Source: Gammaproteobacteria bacterium
Lineage (GTDB): Bacteria > Pseudomonadota > Gammaproteobacteria > Enterobacterales > Kangiellaceae
DNA length: 58,267 bases
Assembly (NCBI GenBank): GCA_013373375.1
Contig: JABXHY010000022.1
Location: 1 to 58,267, forward strand
Direction: 5' to 3'
The notes beneath the pieces are model-generated. The model had not been told where the DNA came from, ran no database searches, and was given only the letters and a program-made list of their open reading frames with translations. Position 1 is the stretch's first letter, and each line of letters opens with the position of its first letter. Positions 26,026-35,005 of the stretch are shown one piece after another. Both the position numbers and the translations under genes were made by a program.

Positions 26026-27054
26026 ATGCGAATTAATGGACATGGTCATTTATTACCAAAGCCTGAACAAATACCGCAGTTCATGCGCGATAAAAAATTT
26101 TTCTGGGTAGATGATAAGCGTGAGTTTATGTGCCAGGGAGACTGGAAGCGACCCATAACCGCGCCCAGCTTTTTTCTTGAAGAAAAACTAGAGTGGATGT
26201 CTGATAATAATATCGACCACGAAGTCGTATTAAGTCTCTCACAGCTTTACTGCAATGGCATCGACGAAACGAATACGCTTGATATTATTCGGTTTCAAAA
26301 CGATTTTAATGCGAGTGTGCAAGCAGAGCATCCCGATAAATTTACCACTGGCTTTGTTGTCCAACCGGCTCATTTAACTCAGGCGCTTAGTGAAATAGAG
26401 CGTTGCGTTAAAGAACTTGATATGAAGATGTTATGTCTGAGTACCCATTATCAATCCAATAGCGGTGAGTGGCTGTCTGTCGCGGATGAAACTTGCGAGC
26501 CGATTTGGGAATTAGTAAATGATTTAGAGTTGGCCGTTGAAATTCATCCTTACGATGCTGGCAAAATTGTGAACTTAAAAGACAAATTCTGGCGCAATCA
26601 CCTTGTGTGGATGATGGCGCAAACAGCCGACACTTACCTGATGTTTACTCTAAATGGATTGTCTCAGCGTTTTCCCGCAGTTCGAACCTGTTTTGCACAT
26701 GGCAATATGTTAGGGCACGCAAACTATGGACGCGTCGTGCAAGGGCTCGAAGGAAGGCCTGACTTATTCCCCGAAGCACATCACCCAGCCGATACGCTTG
26801 GGCAGGAAAATGTTTATTTTGACTCACTGGTCCACGACCCTTACACCTTGCAGCTATTATTGCATCGTTGTGGTGACGAACAAATTGTTTGGGGCGTCGA
26901 TGATCCTTATCCGCTGGGAGAAATGGAAACGGTAAGAGATTGCTATCCTGGAATATTCATCGATCAAGCAGAGCAAAAAGGAATAATTTCGGCATCAAGT
27001 AAGCAAAAGTTAATGGGAGAGAATGCCGCACGGTGGCTCCGTTTGAGTTTGTAA
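26026..27054 (+). CDS. ACMSD-like amidohydrolase (amidohydrolase 2 family)
   Basis: A 342-residue metal-dependent hydrolase/decarboxylase of the ACMSD group (2-amino-3-carboxymuconate semialdehyde decarboxylase). Zinc ligands expected for the family are present in order: H6 and H8 in NGHGHLLP, H174 in EIHPY, the catalytic His H225 in FAHGN, and D292 in WGVDDPYP. This spacing is close to what I recall for Pseudomonas ACMSD (9, 11, 177, 228, 294). The flanking sequence (MRINGHGH instead of the usual D-x-H-x-H) is a variant. Kynureninase lies 8 kb away, so a role in 3-hydroxyanthranilate breakdown is possible but not shown. It stands alone. Confidence 0.72.
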   Translation: MRINGHGHLLPKPEQIPQFMRDKKFFWVDDKREFMCQGDWKRPITAPSFFLEEKLEWMSDNNIDHEVVLSLSQLYCNGIDETNTLDIIRFQNDFNASVQAEHPDKFTTGFVVQPAHLTQALSEIERCVKELDMKMLCLSTHYQSNSGEWLSVADETCEPIWELVNDLELAVEIHPYDAGKIVNLKDKFWRNHLVWMMAQTADTYLMFTLNGLSQRFPAVRTCFAHGNMLGHANYGRVVQGLEGRPDLFPEAHHPADTLGQENVYFDSLVHDPYTLQLLLHRCGDEQIVWGVDDPYPLGEMETVRDCYPGIFIDQAEQKGIISASSKQKLMGENAARWLRLSL

Positions 27055-27288
27055 TCCCTCACCAGATCATAATTAAATAATCAAAACGTTGGAAAGGATT
27101 CCTGCTACTTATCGATAATCTTGCATAATCTCGACAGCCCTATTTAATCGTCAAAAACGAACAATACGATTCTTTCAATCAATTATACAAATAATATGCT
27201 CCGTCGTAGACTTTACTACGAATAATCGACAAGAGGTTATCGACTGACTTCTTTTCAATTAAATACTTTAAATTTAGGAGCGACATTA

Positions 27289-27846
27289 ATGATTAACACT
27301 GAGATTAAACCTTTCAAAGCAACCGCATTTAAAGACGGTGAATTTATTGAAGTGAGCAGTGATGATATTAAAGGAAAGTGGTCAATATTTTTCTTCTATC
27401 CTGCAGATTTCACTTTTGTGTGCCCAACTGAGCTTGGCGACTTGGCAGATAAGTATGCTCAATTGCAAGAGCTAGGTGTAGAGGTATTTTCTGTATCTAC
27501 CGATACCCACTTCACCCACAAAGCATGGCATTCATCGTCTGACACGATAAACAAAATCAAATACGCAATGATTGGCGACCCTAATGGAGACATTACGCGT
27601 AATTTTGGTGTTATGCGTGAGGGACAAGGTCTTGCTGATCGTGGAACTTTCATTGTCGATCCAGATGGCATCATTCAGGTGATGGAGATCACGGCTGAAG
27701 GTATTGGTCGTAATGCCGATGAACTAGTACGTAAAGTTCAGGCTGCTCAGTACGTTGCTGAGCATGATGGCGAAGTTTGTCCAGCAGCTTGGAAACCAGG
27801 TTCTGAGACGCTACGTCCATCGTTAGATCTGGTCGGGAAAATTTAA
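27289..27846 (+). CDS. ahpC: Alkyl hydroperoxide reductase, peroxiredoxin subunit
   Basis: A 185-residue typical 2-Cys peroxiredoxin. The peroxidatic Cys C45 sits in [13 protein letters not shown] and the resolving Cys C164 in GEVCPAAW, with the GGLG-type segment and C-terminal helix expected of bacterial AhpC. It reduces hydrogen peroxide and organic peroxides, and is recycled by AhpF, which is encoded 155 bases downstream. The ribosome-binding site is TTAGGAG. The 230-base region upstream is AT-rich and is expected to hold an OxyR-controlled promoter, but I could not place a convincing OxyR site. Confidence 0.97.
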   Translation: MINTEIKPFKATAFKDGEFIEVSSDDIKGKWSIFFFYPADFTFVCPTELGDLADKYAQLQELGVEVFSVSTDTHFTHKAWHSSSDTINKIKYAMIGDPNGDITRNFGVMREGQGLADRGTFIVDPDGIIQVMEITAEGIGRNADELVRKVQAAQYVAEHDGEVCPAAWKPGSETLRPSLDLVGKI

Positions 27847-28001
27847 TTCGCCGGCCAAAATTTCTTTCGAAGGTAAATGACTTTCGGGGTTTTCCTGGCC
27901 GATAGTAAATTGTAGAGCAATGTTGGTTTGCGGTTTGTTATCACCTCCAATTGATAACAGGTTAGCCCCGAAACAAAAATTTTAGACTACTGGAGTTTTT
28001 A

Positions 28002-29594
28002 ATGTTAGACGCAGAATTAAAGCAACAACTCAAAAGCTATCTCGGTAATTTGCAGCATTCGATTGAGTTACGTCTGTCGCTAGATGAACAATCTGCGTCT
28101 TCCGATCTCAAACAGTTAGCCTATGAAATTAGTGAGCTGTCTGATTTGGTCTCTGTGACTGAGTCGGGCAATGCGAAGCGTTTGCCTACAATGGAAGTGA
28201 TGTCGAATACGTTCGGGTCATGCGTTGCTTTTTCAGGTATTCCTCTTGGGCATGAGTTTACGTCTTTAGTTCTGGCTTTATTGCACAGTGGTGGTCATCC
28301 GATGAAATTAAGCGATGACATCATCAATCAGGTAAAGGCTCTCGACGAAGAACTTGAGTTTGAGACTTTTATTTCGCTGTCTTGCCAAAACTGTCCAGAT
28401 GTTGTTCAAGCGTTAAATATGCTGGCAGTGATTAATCCTAAAATTAAACACACCATGATTGATGGCGCCTTGTTTCAAGAGGAAGTCGAGCGCAGCAATA
28501 TCAAGGCTGTACCGAGTGTGTTTTTAAATGGTAAAGCGTTTTCTCAAGGACGGATTAGTCTTAAAGAAATTATCAATAAAATTGATTCGAACGCGAGCAA
28601 GAAAGAAGCTGCAAAGCTGTCTCAAAAAGATCTATTTGACATGTTAATTATTGGCGGTGGTCCCGCGGGAGCTTCTGCAGCAATTTACAGCGCGCGTAAA
28701 GGTTTAAACACAGGCATCGTTGCCGAGCGGTTTGGAGGGCAGGTTGCTGATACAGTTGGCATAGAAAACTTTGTATCGGTTAAATACACAGAGGGGCCAA
28801 AACTGGTTGCGAATTTGGAACAGCATGTTTTGGATTATGATGTCGATGTAATGACCGAGCAAACCGTTAAGTCAATTGAGAAAGATAGTGATTTTACTAT
28901 CACCACGCTAAGTGGTGCGCAATTAAAAGCAAAGTCGATCGTACTTGCGACAGGCGCAAGATGGCGAAAAATGAATGTTCCCGGCGAACAAGAATACAGT
29001 GGCAAGGGTGTCGCTTATTGTCCTCATTGCGATGGACCTTTGTTCAAGGGGAAAAAAGTTGCGGTGATTGGAGGCGGCAACTCCGGGATTGAAGCCGCAA
29101 TTGACCTTGCCAATATTGTCGAACATGTGACTGTTCTTGAATTTAGTGATGTGTTGAGAGCGGATGACGTTTTGCAGCGCAAAGCCAAATCAATGTCGAA
29201 TATAGACATCATTATGCAAGCACAAACTACCGAAGTACTTGGTGATGGGAATAAAGTGACGGGACTTCGATATACCAATCGAACAACGGACGAATCACAT
29301 GATATTGAACTTGCGGGTATTTTTGTGCAGATAGGTCTGGTGCCTAACAGTGAGTTTTTGAAGAACAGTTTAGAACTGAGTGATCGAGGTGAAGTGGTCA
29401 TTAATGAGAAAGGTGAGACCTCAGTTGCTGGAATTTACGCTGCTGGAGACGTAACTACAGTGCCTTTTAAGCAAATTATCATTGCTATGGGCGAAGGTTC
29501 TAAAGCGGCTCTTGGCGCATTTGATTACTTAATGAGATTAGAACCCTCAGAAAAAATGACTGATCAAGAATCCAAAGCTGAAAAAGCTGCGTAA
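28002..29594 (+). CDS. ahpF: Alkyl hydroperoxide reductase, flavoprotein subunit
   Basis: A 530-residue NADH-dependent disulfide reductase that recycles AhpC. The N-terminal thioredoxin-like double domain contains a CxxC in SLSCQNCPDVV (about residue 127). The FAD site is GGGPAGASAAIYSARKG, the second redox CxxC is in AYCPHCDGP, the NADH site is GGGNSGIEAAIDLA, and the C-terminal FAD contact is GIYAAGDVTTVPFKQI. Both redox pairs are intact. TGGAG precedes the ATG. It forms an operon with ahpC and ends in a strong terminator. Confidence 0.97.
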   Translation: MLDAELKQQLKSYLGNLQHSIELRLSLDEQSASSDLKQLAYEISELSDLVSVTESGNAKRLPTMEVMSNTFGSCVAFSGIPLGHEFTSLVLALLHSGGHPMKLSDDIINQVKALDEELEFETFISLSCQNCPDVVQALNMLAVINPKIKHTMIDGALFQEEVERSNIKAVPSVFLNGKAFSQGRISLKEIINKIDSNASKKEAAKLSQKDLFDMLIIGGGPAGASAAIYSARKGLNTGIVAERFGGQVADTVGIENFVSVKYTEGPKLVANLEQHVLDYDVDVMTEQTVKSIEKDSDFTITTLSGAQLKAKSIVLATGARWRKMNVPGEQEYSGKGVAYCPHCDGPLFKGKKVAVIGGGNSGIEAAIDLANIVEHVTVLEFSDVLRADDVLQRKAKSMSNIDIIMQAQTTEVLGDGNKVTGLRYTNRTTDESHDIELAGIFVQIGLVPNSEFLKNSLELSDRGEVVINEKGETSVAGIYAAGDVTTVPFKQIIIAMGEGSKAALGAFDYLMRLEPSEKMTDQESKAEKAA

Positions 29595-29669
29595 ACCTTA
29601 TATAGGTCTACCCAGTACTCAGTTTATCTTTTTTTACAAGCGCTAACATGGATGTTAAAAACCCCTATC

Positions 29670-29695
29670 GCCCTCTTTATTGAGGGCTTTTTTTT
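29670..29695 (+). terminator. Intrinsic terminator after ahpF
   Basis: GCCCTC (29670-29675) pairs with GAGGGC (29682-29687) around TTTATT and is followed by eight T residues. Confidence 0.92.
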
Positions 29696-30009
29696 GCCGA
29701 AAGATAATGTGTATTCTTGGGAAATATCCAACCATCGGAAACATCTATCATTTGAGAAATTCAAAGAAGATAAAGTTATAGATAATTACAGCGACTCATT
29801 ACTATCTCTATAAGAATAAAAAGTTATGTAAGATAGATGAATCAAGTCGCAGTTTTTTCTTTTGCGCTCTCCTAGGCTAATTAAAGCAAACGCTATTCGG
29901 TAAGTTTTTAGACATTTCATTTTTTAGTTGATGCGGGATAATTTGGCATAATTTAATCGAGTAATCAGCTATTAAATGTATCGTCAATAAGCGATAAGGC
30001 AGGTTAGCA
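29696..30009. other. Intergenic stretch before the HEFGH protease gene
   Basis: AT-rich, with no gene, RNA or repeat recognised. It presumably carries the promoter of the protease gene, whose ribosome-binding region (AAGGCAGG) lies at its end. No motif stood out enough to name. Confidence 0.4.
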
Positions 30010-31317
30010 ATGAGTCGGCTATTTTATTTATCGTTCATCTTAAGCATATGCTGTTTTTCAATGCCGTTAAAAAGTGTTGGTAATACTTCAGCTCAAGCAG
30101 TCAGTATTCGGCAGCCGACAGAAATTCCTGGTTATTATGATGTACAACGTTATCTCCTTTTAGAGTTACAAAACCCATCAATACAAATCCATATTTACGG
30201 AACAAACAAAGTGTCGACATGGATGCTGAATAATGTCTCTCAAATGGTAGAGAATATGATAGGCGGAATGAATTATTCATCACATCGAGTACAGTTTAAT
30301 GATCATCATATTTTTGTGATCACAGACGATGATCCTGATGTGCCTTATTCATCGCTACCAGGTCATAAAAATACGGGCACCATTGGCTTTACTATTTTGA
30401 ATCAAACAATAATTTGCGCGGAAGCTGTTGATACATTGTATCCAGATCTCCCTCCAACTTGGCGAGCTTGGGATACTCCTATTCATGAGTTTGGGCATGC
30501 AATTGAACATACGCTAGCACTGGAGACTTATTCTGACTCTGTTTTTAGATCTGCTGAACCAAACTACAACCAAAGTGTTGCTCGAGAATATTTTTCATGG
30601 TTCAGTGAAACTTGGTTCGATGCGAACTTAAGCAAAAATACAAACGGAAAAACGTTACAGGAAAAACGATCGGCGTTGCATCAATCTATATTTGGCTATT
30701 ACAACTGGCTATTTAATTTTAATGATAATTGGAAACCCAGTTGTACAGGGCGTCCCGATCCTATTCAATCAATCGATCTTAAACAGTTGGTTGGGCAGTA
30801 CGAACGACAATCAATAGAAAATGATTGGCACAAAATAAATATTTCATTACAGCAAAATGGAACGTTGAAGTGGCGCAATGATGCAGGTCGAGAATGGACT
30901 ATATTTCAATCAAATGGTGAGCTTTTTACAGGTAATGATTGCCCGTATGGCATTAAACCAGTTCAAGTAATTCGCAAAAATAATAAATTAGCAGGATTAA
31001 AGTTTTTAAATGATACTTTTACTCGTCAGCTGAACCCCGTTCAGGTTGAAGATATTTTGGGCCAATACAAACGATTGCCTGTTACTAATGGTTGGCACAG
31101 TGTTTCAATTACACAGGACGATTCGGGCGTTATTTGGTGGAGCAATGAAAATGGCTTTAGTTGGCCTATTTACCTTAATAACGAAATCGAAAATGAATTA
31201 ACATTAGTTACCGACACAGACTCGCCTTATGGCTATCAAGTCATTACTATCGAAAAAAATGGTTTGGGAATGGTCACGGCACTAAAGTTTAATTCTGAGT
31301 TATATACAAAGCAGTAA
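30010..31317 (+). CDS. Secreted zinc metalloprotease (HEFGH) with two C-terminal repeat domains
   Basis: A 435-residue exported protein (signal peptide to about residue 22, ICCFSMPLKSVG). The zinc motif is H159-E160-F-G-H163 in IHEFGHAIEH. REYFSWFSETWFDA (from R192) supplies the likely third ligand, E193 or E200. The HEFGH plus 'E-(F/Y)-F' pairing resembles the catalytic domain of anthrax lethal factor (ATLF-like gluzincins); I infer that, and cannot test it. After residue 262 two units of about 85-89 residues repeat: each starts GQY(E/K)R and then (N/D)xWH, WxN and a GY(G/Q)-type segment. The second ends in SELYTKQ. Likely a cell-wall or host-directed protease; the target is unknown. Confidence 0.68.
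   Translation: MSRLFYLSFILSICCFSMPLKSVGNTSAQAVSIRQPTEIPGYYDVQRYLLLELQNPSIQIHIYGTNKVSTWMLNNVSQMVENMIGGMNYSSHRVQFNDHHIFVITDDDPDVPYSSLPGHKNTGTIGFTILNQTIICAEAVDTLYPDLPPTWRAWDTPIHEFGHAIEHTLALETYSDSVFRSAEPNYNQSVAREYFSWFSETWFDANLSKNTNGKTLQEKRSALHQSIFGYYNWLFNFNDNWKPSCTGRPDPIQSIDLKQLVGQYERQSIENDWHKINISLQQNGTLKWRNDAGREWTIFQSNGELFTGNDCPYGIKPVQVIRKNNKLAGLKFLNDTFTRQLNPVQVEDILGQYKRLPVTNGWHSVSITQDDSGVIWWSNENGFSWPIYLNNEIENELTLVTDTDSPYGYQVITIEKNGLGMVTALKFNSELYTKQ
30793..31314 (+). repeat. Two direct domain repeats in the HEFGH protease (coding)
   Basis: Residues 262-350 and 351-435 are related units. Shared landmarks in the same order are GQYxR, xxxNxWHxxxI, G(T/V)xxW(R/S)N(D/E), W(T/P)I, NDCPYG/TDSPYG, and LK(F)L/FN. 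The bases are too diverged for a simple DNA repeat, so this is an old protein-level duplication. Confidence 0.7.
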
Positions 31318-31461
31318 TCACTAAAAGCAATAATTATAGCTGAGTAATTTTTGTTTAAATCTTCTTTCACATTTTCAAGCTGAAAAATATAAATTTATTT
31401 AACATTAATTCGAGCGATTAGAACTATCGCTACATGAAATGCGTTGAATAAACTTTAATAA

Positions 31462-32571
31462 TTAGTGAGCATTAGCTTTAATATTAGGCGTGACGTCGTA
31501 AGAAGGTTCAATACAATTACGGCCTGCAGCTTTCGCTTTGTACAGCCGTTGGTCAGCGACATTGATTTGCTTTTCAATTTGATCGCCAGCTCTTATTTCG
31601 CTTATGCCTATGGATGTAGTGACATGAAAGCGAGTACCTTTGTAATCCAGAAGTGTTTCTGACAGTAATTTTCGAATTTTCTCAGCAATAATAAAGGCAT
31701 CTTTGATGTTAGTACGAGGAAATATAAGAAAGAATTCTTCTCCTCCCCATCTTGCCACTGTGTCTTGCTTTCGAGTGATCGACTGCAACATGCCCGCAAC
31801 TTTGATGAGAACTTGATCGCCAGCATCGTGACCGAATGTGTCGTTAATCGTTTTAAAATAATCCAGATCGAATAATGCAACAGAAACAACTTCATTTTCC
31901 CTTTCTGACCGATCGACTTCATAATTTAATATCGATAACGCATCTCGGCGGTTAGAGACTTTTGTAAGTGGGTCAATTTTAGCCTGCTGCTCAAATTTTT
32001 GACTTATTTCAACTAAGTTTGTGAAAGCTTTAGCTCTGGAGTATTCGTAGATTGCGGATAGGAAAGTAATGGTTAAAAAGGAATAAATGAGTCTCAGTTT
32101 AAATTCATGGCTGTACTCAGTAGAGAGCCAAGCGTTTTCTGGATAAAACAATAGGGTGCTAATGACGACTAAAAAGACACCGATATCTCTCAAGCCTTTT
32201 TGTAACCCATGAATATATAAACTGCAGGGAGCAAACATAAAAATCCAGAGAGGACCAGTGTTGTTAACACCGCCCGCGTAAATCAAATACGTTAACAGTG
32301 TAAACAGTGCGTAGATAATGATGATTGAGCAGAGTTCTGTCTTTCCGGTAAAATATTGATATGTATAACCAAACAGAAATGAAAACGCTGCCAAATATAA
32401 TGACAGGCTAAGCGGCAGATTCCCATTGATCGCGGCAGTGGTTGCCATAGTGGCAGTAATAAGCAAACCCACCATAGAAAAAAGATTAACGATAAACACC
32501 TTCCGATTTTCATCGTCATTTTTTTCTGCAGAAACGCCTATTTTGAATAGTTTTATTAATGCGTTTTTCAA
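31462..32571 (-). CDS. Membrane-bound diguanylate cyclase (GGDEF)
   Basis: A 369-residue protein with about five or six N-terminal membrane helices (about 25-165), not resembling a named MASE domain to my eye, and a cytoplasmic GGDEF domain. The active site is intact: GGEEF in RWGGEEFFLIFP, preceded five residues earlier by the RxxD inhibitory site (RKQD). DLDYFKTINDTFGHDAGD carries the metal and guanine-contacting residues. It should make cyclic di-GMP from two GTP molecules and be product-inhibited. Its neighbours (glutathionyl-hydroquinone reductase, protease) say nothing about the signal. The start at 32571 is plausible. Confidence 0.92.
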   Translation of the reverse strand: MKNALIKLFKIGVSAEKNDDENRKVFIVNLFSMVGLLITATMATTAAINGNLPLSLSLYLAAFSFLFGYTYQYFTGKTELCSIIIIYALFTLLTYLIYAGGVNNTGPLWIFMFAPCSLYIHGLQKGLRDIGVFLVVISTLLFYPENAWLSTEYSHEFKLRLIYSFLTITFLSAIYEYSRAKAFTNLVEISQKFEQQAKIDPLTKVSNRRDALSILNYEVDRSERENEVVSVALFDLDYFKTINDTFGHDAGDQVLIKVAGMLQSITRKQDTVARWGGEEFFLIFPRTNIKDAFIIAEKIRKLLSETLLDYKGTRFHVTTSIGISEIRAGDQIEKQINVADQRLYKAKAAGRNCIEPSYDVTPNIKANAH

Positions 32572-32761
32572 GTTCGCTCGTTGATCGCTCAGTCCTTTAG
32601 TATTTAAGATTATGTTATAAACTCAAGTCTTGCAAAATTATGATGCTCATAAGCCAAACCACGTCTATTTTGCGACCTTTTATGTGCTTTTTACTCTGAC
32701 AATTGATGCCTTGCAACATCGGTAAAAATAGCCGCTTTATCATTCGATTAAGAGATGCTAA

Positions 32762-33736
32762 TTAACCAGCTCGATTGTGCGACAGTGTAAAGTCTAGGTC
32801 GGGCCCCTCAGGAACTATAAGGGTCGGGTTAATCGTATCGTGGCTGCCGTAATAGTGGTGCTTGATGTGAAACAGATTTACCGTGTCTGCAATGCCACCG
32901 ACTTGATACAGTTCAAGCAAGTAATTCCAGATATTTGGATAATCAATAATTCGCTTTAAATTACACTTAAAATGACCAACGTAAACCGCGTCAAAGCGGA
33001 TCAGAGTGGTAAATAAACGCCAATCAGCTTCAGTAATGCTATCACCGATTAAGTATCTTGATTTTGATAAAATGTTTTCCACCTTATCCAATGCTTCAAA
33101 TAGCTTAGTCACTTCTTCCGTGTAAACATCTTGTTTGGTGGCAAATCCTGCTTTGTAAACACCATTATTTATATTGTGATAAACATATTCATTAATGTCG
33201 TCTATCGCCTCTCGTTTTTCCTTTGGGTAAAAGTCTCCCTCTGTAGCACCAACATCATCAAATGCAGAGTTCAACATTCTTATTATGTCGGCAGATTCAT
33301 TATTGACTAAACGATTGGTTTCTTTATCCCAAAGAACTGGAACGGTTACTCTTCCCGTGTAATCATTTTTGGCTGACGTATAGATCTCATGCATATATTT
33401 TGCGTTATGAATTGGATCGGCTATAACACCGTCCTCAGGTTCAAATGTCCACCCATTCTCACGCATGTATGGATTAACTACTGATAGACTTATTGCGCCT
33501 TCAAGTCCTTTAATTTTTCTGAAAATTAAGGTGCGGTGAGCCCAGGGACAGGCCAAAGAAACATACAAATGATAACGACCGGGTGCTGCCTTAAATCCAT
33601 CTGATCCAGTTGGTCCTGCTATTCCATCCGGCGTTACCCAGTTACGAAAAGACGAATCTTGTCGTTTAAATTTACCGCCTGTGGACTCTGTGTCATACCA
33701 CTTATCATGCCACTTGCCTTCGATTAATAAGCCCAT
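32762..33736 (-). CDS. Glutathionyl-hydroquinone reductase (Xi-class GST, YqjG/PcpF type)
   Basis: The enzyme reduces glutathionyl-quinone adducts back to hydroquinones, salvaging quinones damaged by electrophiles. The product has 324 residues, the size of E. coli YqjG. The catalytic Cys is C63 in LACPWAHRTLIF, which is the hallmark of the class. The opening GLLIEGKWHD and the C-terminal all-helical region GDSITEADWRLFTTLIRFDAVY are equally diagnostic. The start is the ATG at 33736. It is divergent from the HGGxW hydrolase-kynureninase unit, and aromatic substrate handling is a theme they share. Confidence 0.93.
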   Translation of the reverse strand: MGLLIEGKWHDKWYDTESTGGKFKRQDSSFRNWVTPDGIAGPTGSDGFKAAPGRYHLYVSLACPWAHRTLIFRKIKGLEGAISLSVVNPYMRENGWTFEPEDGVIADPIHNAKYMHEIYTSAKNDYTGRVTVPVLWDKETNRLVNNESADIIRMLNSAFDDVGATEGDFYPKEKREAIDDINEYVYHNINNGVYKAGFATKQDVYTEEVTKLFEALDKVENILSKSRYLIGDSITEADWRLFTTLIRFDAVYVGHFKCNLKRIIDYPNIWNYLLELYQVGGIADTVNLFHIKHHYYGSHDTINPTLIVPEGPDLDFTLSHNRAG

Positions 33737-33950
33737 GTTTCAACTCCTGTTTTCTTGATAGGGTAAGTATAGGAAACTAAACTCGCGTTAAAAATCGAGG
33801 CTATCGATACGTTTAATCAAATTAAACAAAATGAAAGTAAATCAGTAACGCCTGTCTACTATTTGACTCATCAGTGCTATTAATGGATTGATTGTATAGT
33901 GAATATATTACGTGTTTTGACCCTATTATCTGATATACTGCTGTGTATTA

Positions 33951-33957
33951 AAGGAGG
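33951..33957 (+). promoter_or_regulatory. Ribosome-binding site that fixes the GTG start of the HGGxW hydrolase gene
   Basis: AAGGAGG at 33951-33957 lies seven bases before the GTG at 33965. An upstream in-frame GTG at 33899 has no such site. Confidence 0.8.
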
Positions 33958-33964
33958 TTGTATA

Positions 33965-34969
33965 GTGTTGTTTAGGTGGTTTGGTCTTACATTAATTACT
34001 CTGTGTGCACTGAGTTCACGTGCGGCAGAGACAAGCAAAGACGAAGTAAAGGCGGAAGTGAATTCGACCGGTATACCAATAAAGTATTCGCCGGTTGCTA
34101 ATGCGCCCCAGTTTAAAGATGTGCTGGCGTTGCCTTTTAGAGCCCATGATGATCGTATTAAATATGGATTAGATCCTTTTCAATTTGGCTTGTTATGGAA
34201 TGCTAAGCAATTAAAGCCGGGAAAACGTCCTTTAGTGGTATTAATTCACGGAGGCTGTTGGCTTAGCGCTTACGATATTGCTCACTCCTACCCCATGGCC
34301 ACAGAGCTCGCGACCCAAGGTTTCTCGGTGTTTAGTTTGGAATATCGACGTACTGGTAACCAAGGAGGTGGTTGGCCTGGTTCCTTTGATGACGTCATTG
34401 CAGGTTTAAAGCAAATAGCTCGTTTTTCTGATTTAGAGCAGTATTCGAAAATAACATTGGTGGGTCATTCTGCTGGCGGTCATTTGGCCTTACTGGCGGC
34501 GGCGCATTTGGATAAGTGGCAGCCCGTTGGTGTGCCGGTTTCAGTTGTGGGACTGGCGGCTATTACCGATATTGAGCAATATGCGAAGGGGCAAAACAGT
34601 TGCCAAACCGCTGGCGTTCAATTTATGGGCGGGTCTCCACAAGAGCGATCGAAAGAGTACGAGGCTGCTAACCCAACCCGTTTTGAATTTAATCTGCCTG
34701 TACTCTTACTTCATGGTAAGGAAGATCCAATAGTTCCAGTTGCTCAGTCGAATGCAATTAATGACTCTCAAGTAAAAGTTATTAAACAACAAGGTGCGGG
34801 TCATTTCGATTGGATTCATCCTGGCACTCCTAGCTTCAAAGTATTGTTAGATGAGCTAAAAAAGCCTTTAGATACCGTGATTACTGTTTCTGAAAACGAA
34901 TCGGAACTATCAATAGAACCGAATCGTCAATCTGGGGGAAGGGTGCCCAGTCCTTCGGTAGTTTTTTGA
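33965..34969 (+). CDS. Exported alpha/beta hydrolase with HGGxW motif (AFMID-like), upstream of kynureninase
   Basis: With the GTG start at 33965 (perfect AAGGAGG ahead) the product has 334 residues and a signal peptide (LFRWFGLTLITLCALSSRAAE). The alpha/beta-hydrolase parts are LIHGGCWLSAYD (oxyanion loop HGGxW), nucleophile Ser in GHSAGGHL, acid in HGKEDPIVPV, and His in GAGHFDWIHP. HGGxW is a hallmark of kynurenine formamidases of the animal AFMID type, unlike the cyclase-fold KynB of bacteria. The stop is 36 bases before kynU. A formamidase role is a reasonable inference, but export to the periplasm would be unusual, and other esterases carry the same motif. Confidence 0.7.
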   Translation: MLFRWFGLTLITLCALSSRAAETSKDEVKAEVNSTGIPIKYSPVANAPQFKDVLALPFRAHDDRIKYGLDPFQFGLLWNAKQLKPGKRPLVVLIHGGCWLSAYDIAHSYPMATELATQGFSVFSLEYRRTGNQGGGWPGSFDDVIAGLKQIARFSDLEQYSKITLVGHSAGGHLALLAAAHLDKWQPVGVPVSVVGLAAITDIEQYAKGQNSCQTAGVQFMGGSPQERSKEYEAANPTRFEFNLPVLLLHGKEDPIVPVAQSNAINDSQVKVIKQQGAGHFDWIHPGTPSFKVLLDELKKPLDTVITVSENESELSIEPNRQSGGRVPSPSVVF

Positions 34970-35005
34970 ACAAATTCAATATAATCAACAACAAGTAGTA
35001 AATCT

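Noticed and set aside
27115-27160. Possible OxyR site upstream of ahpC (GATAAT and ATAATC elements)
   Set aside because: The half-sites are not inverted repeats of each other and do not match the ATAG-N7-CTAT spacing well enough.
29024-29401. Minus-strand open frame of 125 codons inside ahpF
   Set aside because: Antisense shadow of a clear coding gene; serine/threonine-rich translation with no motif.
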